Shown piece after piece: positions 12,276-24,994 of a stretch of DNA of 64,000 nucleotides. The position numbers were made by a program, and so were the translations under genes. The stretch is from Cokeromyces recurvatus (Eukaryota; Mucoromycota; Mucoromycetes; Mucorales; Mucoraceae), in NCBI RefSeq assembly GCF_025118155.1, contig NW_026251388.1, positions 1 through 64,000 of the forward strand, written 5' to 3'. The notes beneath the pieces were generated by a model. The model saw only the letters and a list, made by a program, of their open reading frames with translations, searched no databases and was not told the DNA's origin. Numbering within the stretch: the stretch's first letter is position 1; each line of letters opens with the position of its first letter.

Positions 12276-12306
<31 letters not shown>

Positions 12307-12326
12307 GTTATTAATTGTTAATTATA
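11571..12326. other. Spacer between HIS7 and the ApsA-like gene, with a long T tract before the start codon
   Basis: An (AAAAT)n run sits at 11618-11645 just after HIS7. A 28-nt T tract (12279-12306) lies 20 nt before the ATG at 12327, where it may act as a nucleosome-excluding promoter element. No gene seen. Confidence 0.55.
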
Positions 12327-12661
12327 ATGTCAAAATCAATACCAAGTTTTTCAGAAATTATTACACAATCAACGAATCCCATCTCATTTTCGGGATTAAA
12401 GGTCAATCAAATTAAAACAGAATTGACAAATCAGCTTACTGAAAAGAAAAGCTATTACAAAGACTTGGAACAAGTCCACTTAGTAGAAATGCATTGATTA
12501 ATCAAACAGATATGATTCGAAAAGAATTATTAAATTTGAACCAATATGAAGAACAAGAATTGCCTGATGAAATTCGATCTAAGCTTGAAGATTTAGCCAA
12601 TGAATTTCAGTACCTGAAAAATGTAAGTAAAAAAAAAAAAAATAAAATAAAAAATTAATAC

Positions 12662-12701
<40 letters not shown>

Positions 12702-15700
12702 TATTATTATTATTATTTTTATTTATTTTTTTATATTCAATTATAGGTAGCCAATTCACGTGATGCTTCCTTTCTACCAAATAATTATCTTTCCTCTACT
12801 CCTTTATTACCTCCTGCACCAACAAATAATTTATCACCTTCAAAGCAACGAACAAAGCTGATGAATGGAAATAGACGTAACCCCGATATCGAATTTGCAA
12901 CAGAGATTGGCCAAGGATTATTATTCGAGGTACGAAAACTTCAAAATATCTTGCAGGATAAAGATGAAATTATCAAACAATTAGAATTATCTCAAGCTGA
13001 TAGTGAAAGAGCGAGTGAAATTGTTCAAAGACAATTAAAACAAAAAGAAGAAAATGATGGTAATAATAATAATAATAATATTAAAAAGGTATACGTATAT
13101 GTAATACTCTATTTTTATTTATTTATTTAATAGAAAAATTAAAGGATGAAAATTGGAATCTTGAAGTAATGAATCAAGAACTTCAATCCAATTTATTAGA
13201 AGCCAACCAAACAATTTCAAGATATAATATAGAGCTTGGAAGATTAACAAAACAACTCAAGAATCAATCAGAACAATTGGATATAATGAAGGCGCAAGAA
13301 GAGAAATCAGCATCCATGATGGAAGCAATGAAAGCACGTCATGAACAGGAAACATATCAGTTACGGCGACATGCAGCAACTGCGCAGCGTGAACAAGCCC
13401 AATTGAAAAAGCAAGTGGAAACACTCAACACCGAATTAAAGATATGTAAAGCCAAATTAGCCATTAAATTAGCTACCTCTTATCGTAGTGATGATGGTGA
13501 TATCCATAGGATAGATCCTATACCTTCTCAAGATCAAGAATTACTATCTGAAGGTTCCGATTCCAATCAAATTGCATCTCTTTCTTCTGGTGCTGTAGTC
13601 TGCTCTGCACCTTCATCCGTGAATGGTTCTAGAAATCAAGCCATGGAGGTTGAAACACTCAAACAATCATTAGCTCATGCGCATCGTATCATCTCCAATC
13701 TCAGAAGCTCCTACCATAAAGAAAAGCTAGAAAAGTTTGAATTTAAAAAATTGTTATCAGAAAATCAAGAAACCATTGAGCAAATGCGTAAGGAACTAGC
13801 GAATCAAACGAGTTTACTGGGTCTTAACAATAGTCGTGCCTTAGTTAAATCAAATTTTAATAAACGGAAACCCATTTCACCAAAAAAGAAAAGAGGTGGT
13901 ATTGCTAGACAGCCTAGAGGCCTTTGTCATAATGAGTTATTTGATACAGAAAAGCAACAAAGACAGCAGCAAAAACAACAACGACAACAGCAGCAGCAGC
14001 AGCAGCAGCAACTGTTGGAGGACAGTTATACAGAAGAAGAAGAAGAAGATAATACAAGCACTGATGAAGATAATTTTTTGGATCCTGAATTTTCTAATCA
14101 TACATTAGGATTTGAAAATATGATGTCATTTTCTTCTATTACTATGAAGCCTCTATCATCTGAATTAGAAGCTAATAAAGTCCAAATGATTGATATTGGC
14201 ATTAATACAGAGCCTTTAGAATGGTTTGATTTAAATAATGTGATTCATATCAGTGAGAATCATTCAACTTCAAGTATGGGTGATGAAGAAGCACTCGATA
14301 TGGATACATCATCTACAAATAATACCTATTCTGAATCATATCTTATGGCACAAGAGAATATTCATGATAGTTCTCCTATCTCTAAAGAAGTAGTATCAAA
14401 CTTGTTAACAAGAGACGTTCATAGTCATCATCAGAATGGCTCACTTATAAAACTCCCTTTTGGTCATGCTGACTCGATTTCTATATCAAAGATGCCATCA
14501 ACGGTAGAAGAATATACTCGTATTATTCAGAAACATATTTCAAGAGCGTTAATCAAAGAGAGAGAATTAATGACAGAACGTGCAACCACACTTCTTTCTC
14601 CTGAACAAATGAGAATCTTATTCCCTTCAACATCAGAGGAGGATGCTTCTGATTTACAAGATTCATTCGCCTTAGGCTCCGATCATGATAACGATCTTGA
14701 AAAACTAATCCAGAAAGCTATCTTTGAAAAGGTAATGAAGATGATACCAAGAACTGGAATGGATGCATTAATAAGATCTGTTCGACAACAAATGAGAGGA
14801 GGAAATGAAGGAGAGGAATTAATAACAAGTGTTGTGAAAGATGTCCATTTAGACGTTCATGTTACACCTTCACAAGATATATTAACAACGGATTCACCAG
14901 TACCACCTGATCAGGTGATTAATGGATTTGAAATAACACAAAAGAATCAAATGAGGGATGAAAATGAATCTTTGAATCAACTTACTCTAGACAAGACAAG
15001 TGAGGTGTATAATTTATTAGAAAAGCAAAGGAGAGAATTTGAATCTGCTAAAAAGCAGGAAATAAAAGAGTTAGAAGCGACTCATCTAATGAATCTAGAG
15101 GAACAAAGAAAGGATATGGAGGACATAAAAAAGACTGAATTAAACAAGTTTATGCGAGAGATGGAAAGTTTGAAAGCATCTGCGTTAGAAAATGAGAAAA
15201 AGCAGTATGAAGCTAGTAAGCATGCTGAATTAGAAAAACAACGATTAGAGATGCAAGCTATCTTGACATTAGAATTAGAAAAGCAAAGAGATGAATTTGA
15301 GATAGCAAAATCCGTTGAATGTGAAAATCAGAAATCAGAGTTAGAGTTAACCAAGCAAATAGAGATAGAAGCTTTGTCTAAATTAATAGATATTCTGAAG
15401 AAAGAATTAGAAGATACAAATCAGCGTATGAAGACAATGTTAACAAAAGAAAGTGTAGATGTACTTATTAAGCGTGCTGTGGATGAAGCTCTATTGATTT
15501 CAGAAAGAAATCAGGCAAAGACATTAGCTGGTATGATATCTAGAGAATATGCAAACATAATGGTGAAAGATGAGGTTGAAAAGGCACTTGAAAAGGAAAG
15601 GAAGGAAGTAGCTAAACGAGAGGAATTGGAGGCGATAGATATGATATCCAAGGTAGAATCAGAAGCACTTGCTAAGGTTGCAGCAGCAGACGCTATTGTA

Positions 15701-17268
15701 AAAGAACGTCAGGCTACAGTTGCTCGTGAAAAGGACTTGATGACAAAGGAAGAAGTAGACTTTATGGTTCAGACTGCTTCTAGAGAGGCCGCTAAGAAAG
15801 AAAAGGTTAAATTATCCTTAATTTTGGATAAAGAAAGAAAGATGTTTCGTGAAAAAGAAGAAAAAATGATTCCTAAGGAAGAAGCTGAGAGGGCTATTCA
15901 AGATGCATTATTAAAATATCAGCAAAACAATATAACTATGAGCAGAAGAAACGAGTATGATCATCATCACCAGATACCCTATTTAGAAACATCCATACCT
16001 ATAGCAAATTATTCAACTACTCAACAAACCAGCAGATTGGAACCTACTACTACTATTAAAAGGTCTATCTCTACTTCTAGGTTAGCCTCTTCTTCTATTG
16101 ATCCAAGTCCTTCGCCATCTGTATCCTCCCCTGCTAATTCTAACCATCAACTAAAGTTATCAAGGTCTGTATCTTCATTCAAATTAATGTCTAGAAAAAA
16201 GGAAAACCATCATACACAAAAGGGCAAAACCATACAACAAAGCTTAGAAAGTGGGAATAATACCATCAATTCATTTGGTACTTTCTCTCTATTAGGTACT
16301 AGCAAATACAAACCATCTCATCGACTTCATTCAAGATCAACTATGAGCCTACGAGATATGACAAACAAGCAGAATTCATCCGTATCCATATCAACATTAT
16401 CCTCAAATGATGACCATTATTCAAATAATCAATATGAACGAATGCATATTAGTGAGTCCTTTCCAAGCTTCTCAAATACTGAAGGTGGCACGAATATGGA
16501 AATTATTTCAGCTGTTACTCAGACAATGATCGGTGAATGGATGCTTAAAAATACCCGTCGTTATGTTGGTGGTGGTATATCTGAGAATAAACACCAGCGA
16601 TTCTTTTGGGTACATCCGTATACTAAAATTTTATATTGGAGTTCTGCAAAACCTGGAGCAGAAGGAACTCAAGCACGAACAAAGAGTGGTATGAAAGCAA
16701 TAATATTAATAATAATAATAAAAAGAGCCTTCAAAGAATATACTAATTAAGAAAATGTATACATCTATAGTATTTATTGAATCTGTATCATCTGTTCCTA
16801 GTCATGATTATTCTGGTATATCTACAAAAAGTTTACTGATTAAAACACCCAAAAGAGAGTTAAAGATAACAGCTTCAACACTTGAAAGACACGAATTATG
16901 GTTAAAGGTAATAAAGAATATCCCATTACAAAAAAAAAAAAATAGTATATTAACTTACAAATTTAATTGTTGTTTGTATTTAGTCATTAACTTATTTATT
17001 GGGACGACCTAATATCGCTAATCAACAAATTGTAGAAGAACCAAGACAATCAACAGATAATTATAATACTGAAAATACTAGTCATCAACAAGCTACTACG
17101 ATATTAAGTGCACATAGTTCTGAAAAAAGTATACCACAAGTAGGAGATATTACCCAATATGACTCGGATGATTCAGAAGACATTGCCAACATTAGACAAT
17201 GCTGTAATGGAAAACATGACTTATCTACTTTAAGTCGAGAAAATTTTCATCATAATCATTCTCATTAA
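12327..17268 (+). CDS. ApsA/Num1-family cortical coiled-coil protein with C-terminal PH domain, ~1,528 aa, one frameshift
   Basis: Num1/ApsA/Mcp5 proteins sit at the cell cortex, bind phosphoinositide through a C-terminal PH domain and anchor dynein and mitochondria for nuclear migration. Exons are 12327-12622, 12747-13059, 13134-16688, 16771-16907 and 16984-17268. The N-terminus has the family-like block LGTSPLSRNALINQTD. The middle is a very long coiled coil with a Gln run at ~13985-14010 and acidic/Ser-rich linkers. The PH domain spans exons 3-5: HQRFFWVHPYTKILYWS, then KSVFIESVSS, KSLLIKTPKRELKITAST and HELWLKSLTYLL, all in phase across two introns. One defect exists: near 12440-12450 (GAAAAGAAAAGC) the frame must shift by one base to reach LLQRLGTSPLS, otherwise a TGA is met at 12495. 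This is either assembly error in an A-rich run or real inactivation; the rest of the 4.6 kb frame is intact, which favours the former. Confidence 0.88.
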
Positions 17269-17320
17269 TATATATCTATTGTATATTTAGTAAATAAAAT
17301 AATAATTCTATTTTTTTTTT

Positions 17321-17475
17321 AAAAAAAAAAAAAAACTCATTAGGAATTCTCTCGATCAAGCTAATACGTTCACCCCATGTATCGCAGAAGCTTGTATTCA
17401 AGTTACTGTAGAAGATTTCAGGGGGTTGGGGTAAGATATATGCTGAAACATATTGAGGCAGATGTCTTTTCTTTT

Positions 17476-17514
<39 letters not shown>

Positions 17515-17631
17515 GAATGATTCAAGAAAGTTTTTGATCAAGTCAATTTTTATTTTGATCGGCAGGCTAAGAATTTGAATACATTGAATACAATTTCTCA
17601 GAACCTTGATTTTTAAACGCAAAACATTGTA
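17321..17631. repeat. Dispersed repeat, copy 2
   Basis: Second copy of the element at 8663-8966, same orientation, with a longer internal T run (17478-17513, 36 T). It starts about 50 bp after the stop of the ApsA-like gene and ends about 50 bp before a LINE 3' fragment, so it could be part of, or a landing site for, that insertion. The first copy has no LINE next to it, which suggests the repeat moves on its own. Confidence 0.85.
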
Positions 17632-17684
17632 TAAAAAAAAAAAGATCCAAGTTTTTACCCCACATACGCCCTTTTTCAAGCCAC

Positions 17685-18260
17685 TCTCAATGGTATAAAC
17701 TTTCGAAAATACCTATCTGGTAACGGTATACTGCCTCTTTTGATGATGATACCTATGATCCTCGTGCTTTTGCTGGTATCTGTAAAGCATACCTGAAAGA
17801 TAATCTTGGTGATCGACGAAACAGTAACAATGCTGTTCTCTTGTCTCCCTGCCGCCCTACCCTGGGTATCGATCCTATCCTCTGGTTACCTATGTCAAAT
17901 ACAGAACGCAGCCGAATAGTCCGCTAGCGCCTAGGTTGGTTACCTGGTGGTGTCCCTAAACCGTGCATCTATCATCCTAATGCCATGTTCACACAATCTC
18001 ATGCTATATGGTCCCTACATATGCATCGACGATTACAAACGCCTTTGATCGAACCCGACCCTTTATCTTTCCTCTTGAATAAGCTGTCAAATAAACAAAA
18101 ACGCAGGCCACCAATCTCATCAGCTCTCAACTCATCTGTCTTTCTCGCCTGGACAATTCGTTGGCCTGTGATGTGCCTTCTACTTTTTGAACTTGACTAT
18201 CTTCATCATGGTAAACTTCCTCCAGAAACTCCCCCTCCCCTTGGTAAACTGGTTACGTAA
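17685..18260 (+). mobile_element. LINE 3'-end fragment (C-terminal part of ORF2)
   Basis: One frame runs from SHSQWYKLSKIP to PPLGKLVT with only two stops: TAA at about 17733 and TAG at about 17925 in SRIVR-stop-RLGWLPGG, where I expect Trp. The C-terminus carries the Cys/His block PCIYHPNAMF followed by SHAIWSLHMHRRL, a putative zinc-binding tail of Mucorales LINEs as I recall them, then ending ELDYLHHG. It is truncated at the 5' side, as is usual after abortive reverse transcription. It is not collinear with the LINE at 2-5 kb, which stops before this region. Confidence 0.82.
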
Positions 18261-18509
18261 CTCTGAATTTAATATTTATTGATATATCTTGCTTTTCCTC
18301 TTCCCTTCTCTTTCTTTTTTACCCTTTTGTCTATCAGAAGGTTTTTTAGTACGCTTTTATCCTCTCTCGAACTGACCCGGGCAATCCAATACGCCAGTAT
18401 TATGTGCTCACATGGGTTTTTAAAATTTTTGTTATAAAAAATTTTTTTTTATTATAAAAAGATAAATAAAAAAAATAAATAAAAAATAAATAAAAAAAAA
18501 AATAAAAAA

Positions 18510-18544
<35 letters not shown>

Positions 18545-18928
18545 AAAACAAAAAATCAATAAATAAAAAATCAATAAATATGAGATACAAGACAAAATGT
18601 GGAGTGAAGTTTATATTCAGTCCCTGGAGACCCCTTTCTCTCTTTTAAAAAGACTACGATTGTTACATGATTATTTTCATTGGTCACTAAATGATGCTAT
18701 CCCCTACACAAAGTGACTATTGTAACAAAAAGTATGGGTCACATGCTCTTTTGTATTAATTGGGTACAGGTCACTCTTAATAATAAACTATAATATGCAA
18801 ACGAAGAAGAAAAAAAAAATCGGAGTTAGGGTAGTAGATTTAAATAGTTCGAGATGTAATGTTTTTATTTCCATTTTACTTCTTCTTCTTCTTCTTCTCA
18901 TCTACTAGTTTCTTAACATTATACAGAA
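18261..18928. other. Spacer with AAAT microsatellite
   Basis: An irregular (AAAT)n block occupies about 18463-18550. A CTT repeat (18881-18898) precedes the PFK-2/FBPase-2 start by about 30 nt. No gene seen. Confidence 0.6.
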
Positions 18929-20891
<1,963 letters not shown>

Positions 20892-22201
20892 ACCATTATT
20901 CTTATTGTATTTAATCTAATCCTATTCCCCTCTTCTTCTTCCCTATGATCGTGTTTATTTTGTGATAAATGATTATCTATTTTAATCGTATTATTGATAT
21001 TAAATGTATGCTTTATAATTTTAGATAAATTAAAAAAGAAATAAATTCTATAATAAATCAACAATGTCTATTCCTTGCAGTATCTTTAAAACAAATGCAA
21101 TAAAAAGAAAAAGACAGTTATATATATAAAAGAACCATAAAAAGATAATAAACCAATACTATGTAACGAATGTTATAAAATAGAATTACATTTAAATATG
21201 CTGTAATGCCATGAGTAACTATGACAAAAAAAAAGTACCAAATATAGCCATTTTACTCGTTGTTAGTTGAAATGCATTTCTAAAAGAAAAGAGTATACTC
21301 TTTTATTATTATTACGTAATACCAATAGTAATGCAGAGTAATAGGATGTTTAGTTAGTGGTAGTATAACTCACTCGTTATATTATATTATGTGTTTCATT
21401 TATGGTAAGTTTAGACAGCAAAATTTATTGTATATATTAGGACTAGCGTATATATTTCCTTTTTTAGAGTAATAAAATATGATCAACAACACGTTAAAAA
21501 ACAATAATAGTAGATCGCTTTATTACTACTTGCATATGATATTTATTTGTTGCGTTCATCTGTATTCTAAATAAATGATGGTAAAGTAAAATTTATTCCA
21601 TATAACAACTGAATAGAATGATAAAAAGGAAGGAAGATGATACTAGCAGTAATTGAATAGTATATTTATTTATGTTATTTCCCGTAGTATACAATTTACT
21701 AAATCTAGAGTAGAAATCATGTTTATACCGTAGAAGCTTTTTAGTCTTACAAAAAAAAAAATAAAATAAAATAAAATAAAAAAATAAAAAAAAAAAAATA
21801 AAATAAAATGAAATAAAATAAAATAAAAAAAAATAAAAATAAAAAATAAAGGTACAGGGAAGGAAAGTAAATCATGTCTATGTAGGCTATATTTGGAGTG
21901 GTAGTAGCACATACTGCATAAAAAGTATAGAATTTAATTTGACACATTTCACCCTTATTTGGTATGCTTCTATCTTAAATTAGATAATGAACAATAATGC
22001 CAACGATAATACACTCTTCTTTAATAGTAATAAATTATATTATTTCATACAGGATAAAATGAATGACGTAATTAAGGGTCAATAAGTTGAACAGTAAATC
22101 CTTTTATTTATTTAATACGCGTATAACAACATATATGAATTTATTTTAGATTGATAAACATCTTCTTCTAAATAATCCAATCTCCGCAGTTGTTGTTGTT
22201 G

Positions 22202-22233
<32 letters not shown>

Positions 22234-22454
22234 TTTGTTTCCGTTATAAAAAGAGCAGATTTTTATTTTCTACTATTTTTCATTTTTCTTTTAATATTAT
22301 TCTTTTCATTAACGAACAAACAAGCTAAAGAAAAAAGGGGTCCTTTTTTTTTCTTTTTTTTTATATACATTCATTTTTTTTTCTCTTTGTGATTTTTTGT
22401 TGATCAAAAAATTATTCCCCCCTCTTTATACACATATTTTTTTTTTCTTGAAGA
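20892..22454. other. A/T-rich spacer upstream of the bHLH gene
   Basis: No coding evidence. It holds an A-rich low-complexity block (21750-21850), a GTT/TTA trinucleotide run (22191-22232) and T-rich sequence up to the bHLH start. The overlapping minus-strand open frames are Phe-rich translations of the A-rich block. Confidence 0.6.
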
Positions 22455-23864
22455 ATGTTTCCGGTTCAAAGAGGTTTATACGGTCATCGATCAACTATGA
22501 GTCAATTTGCAAAGCCAGGATATTCATTCATGGCATTCGATCCTTTCCCTTTTACAAATGCAAATTTAACAGACTTTTCAGTTCCAAATAAATCACCTTT
22601 AATGCAATATCCTTCAAGTACAGATGAACTTTATGATCAAGAAATATCAAAGGAGTCTTCTAACAATTCTTTACCTCCAAAAAAGTAAAGCTATCATAAA
22701 ATAATTCATTTAAAGAAAAAAAAATTCATTCAAACTAATTCTCTTTTTTTTTTTTTTTTTCTTCTGTGATAATTGAATCTAAATAGACCACTTACAAAAG
22801 CAGAGCGTCGTGCTGAGCATAACGCTATTGAACGCGCTCGTCGTGAAAACTTGAATTCGAAATTTCAATCTCTTGCTCAAGCTCTCCCTAATCTTATTAA
22901 TTATCGTAGACCTTCTAAAAGTCAAATTGTTGAAAAGGCCTTTGATTGGGTTAAGCAAAGTATTTCCCGGGAAGAACGTTATCGTTATCAAATTTTGCAA
23001 CTTCAAAGGGAAAATAAAAGACTGCTGGCTCAGTTAATGCATTATCAGCATCAACAACAACAACAACCAGAAGAAGGCGGACACGCTAAATATCCTATGG
23101 CTAACAACCCAATTCCAACTATTTGTACACCCCATGCCTCTACTACTACTACTACTATCATGAGTACTTCTCCTCCTGCTTCTATTCCTATGTATAGTAA
23201 TTTGAATCCACCTACACCACCTCCACAATCTCTTACTTTTACTGCTACTTCGACTACTACTCTCTCTACCTCTGCTTCCCCTACTTATGCTCCTGTCAAT
23301 TCCTCTATGAACGCCAATACGAATAACAATGGCTGGTCCACGAATCCTTACTTGATGAATCCTACTCTTCAAATGAACCACTACAATAATAGTACCGAAG
23401 ATATTACAAAGCAGGACTTTGCCAATTCTAAAAGCGATGATGATGATAATACGAGTAGTGGAAATGAAGATGATACTGATTATCAATCTTCTCCGAATGG
23501 TATTTTGAATAATAATAATATTAAGCAAGCAGGGACTAACTAACTAACTTTATTTATGTAGCTTCTTACTTGGAAAATAGATCCCCTCAAAAACAATATG
23601 AAAAAGTAAATCAGAAAAATCTTTTGGTTAATGAAATTTATCGTAAGTTTCTTTATTCTTTATTTTATTTTATTTTATTTATATGTTGTATAAATAGCTG
23701 TTGGAGGTGAAGGAAATTTTCAGTCAACAGATACCCCTTTTGATTCACCCATTTTATTGAATAATTGGAATCAGTCTGGAAGATATTCTTCTCATTTGAT
23801 CAATAGTGGTAATTTTGATCCTGGTTTAAATAATAGATCTACTCCAGCACAAATGTTATCTTAA
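22455..23864 (+). CDS. bHLH transcription factor, four exons, 396 aa
   Basis: Exons 22455-22684, 22787-23499, 23562-23642 and 23698-23864 sum to 397 codons and end with TAA. The bHLH domain is at residues ~82-140: basic region ERRAEHNAIERARRENL with His88, Glu92 and Arg96 at the three DNA-reading positions of CACGTG-binding class B proteins. The loop/helix 2 contains RRPSKSQIVEKAFDWVKQ, and a leucine-spaced coil follows (YQILQLQRENKRLLAQLM). The rest is low-complexity: Gln, Thr/Ser/Pro, Asn-rich and an acidic DDDD patch, typical of activation regions. It resembles fungal Esc1-like bHLH factors, but the exact orthologue is unsure. Stopping at the TAA at 23541 would drop the last two exons; the donor at 23500, a CTAAC branch-like site and the later open frames favour the longer form. 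Confidence 0.9.
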
Positions 23865-24994
23865 TCTTTCACCTTTCTTTCTAAGTTTTATATGCTTCTT
23901 TCTTAAACATTCCTTTGTATACATGACTTATATATACACATCTATATGTTTTTTTTTCCCCTTTTATTACATACAAACAAACAAACAAACAAAAAAAAAA
24001 CAAAAAAAAAAAAAGAGAGAGAGAGAAAAGTTTGATACTTTTGTCTTTTATAATAATAGAGTGAGTATATAAACTAGCATATGGTCTAGTTATACTATTT
24101 ATACATGTATACTCCATTTATGTAGAAAAAGCATATTGATTATGCTTTCTTCTTTTTTTTTTTTTTTATTTTACTTTTTACTAAAAATATACTTGAATTT
24201 TAACAATCCATTTGTATGGATACAAAACATATTACTTTTTTTGTCTTGTTGTTTTTGTTTATTGATCCGATAAGAGGTTTTAGTTTATAAATGTTTTTTT
24301 TTTATAAAAAAAGAAAAAAAAAAAAAAAAAAAGAAAAAAAAATTTATTTCCAACAAGCGACAAAACTTTAGTTTGAGATAAATACCCCATTTCCTTTTTT
24401 TTTTTTCCCGCAAGAACAGAAATGCGTTATTACTATGAAAATGACGCGTTTTAACATTAATGTATACACATATATTAATATGTCAAATTATGACTGTATT
24501 CTATATCCATATTTCTTATGTAAGCAAAACCAGTTATTCTGCTGTGACTGTAGTTGACTAAGGGAAAAAGTGAAAAGTTGACGTCGTCCAAAAAAGGCAA
24601 AAACTGTCTGAATTTAAAGTAACTCTACCACATAGCCGTCATAATGATGATTACGTAAAGTTCTAAATATTAATTCTATGCATTATCAAAAAAAAAGACA
24701 CTTTATTTAATATATATACATATATACATGTATATGTATATGTAAAGATAGATAACAAAAAAAAGCGTTTATATTTCATAAATTGTAAGAGAAAAGAAAA
24801 AAAAACAGTTACATGAAAAAAAGAGGAGAAGGAAGATGATGATAAAAAGGGAATGAGGATAGGAATGTTATTCTATGTACAATGAAACATGCAAGCGTAT
24901 ATGTAAATGTAAATAAGTGAATATGAATGATAAAAAAAAGAGTAGTTTTCATAAAGTGAATGACAGCCATACTTATGCCCCTATTACATAGAAT
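23865..24994. other. Convergent spacer between the bHLH gene and the minus-strand disordered-protein gene
   Basis: A/T-rich 3' flanking DNA with A runs (about 24305-24350), AC/AG-rich patches near 23980-24025 and a TA-rich microsatellite near 24708-24745. No gene seen. Confidence 0.6.

Noticed and set aside
21670..21947. Phe-rich minus-strand frames of 66-80 codons
   Set aside because: Direct translation of an A-rich low-complexity block (21750-21850).
23034..23528. 164-codon minus-strand frame opposite the bHLH gene
   Set aside because: Ile/Arg/Ser low-complexity complement of the Thr/Ser/Asn-rich sense protein; no domain or splice support.
23541..23543. TAA as the end of the bHLH protein
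   Set aside because: Reading through would be intron retention; donor GTATTT at 23500, branch-like CTAAC and acceptor at 23561 lead to two further in-phase exons with protein-like sequence.
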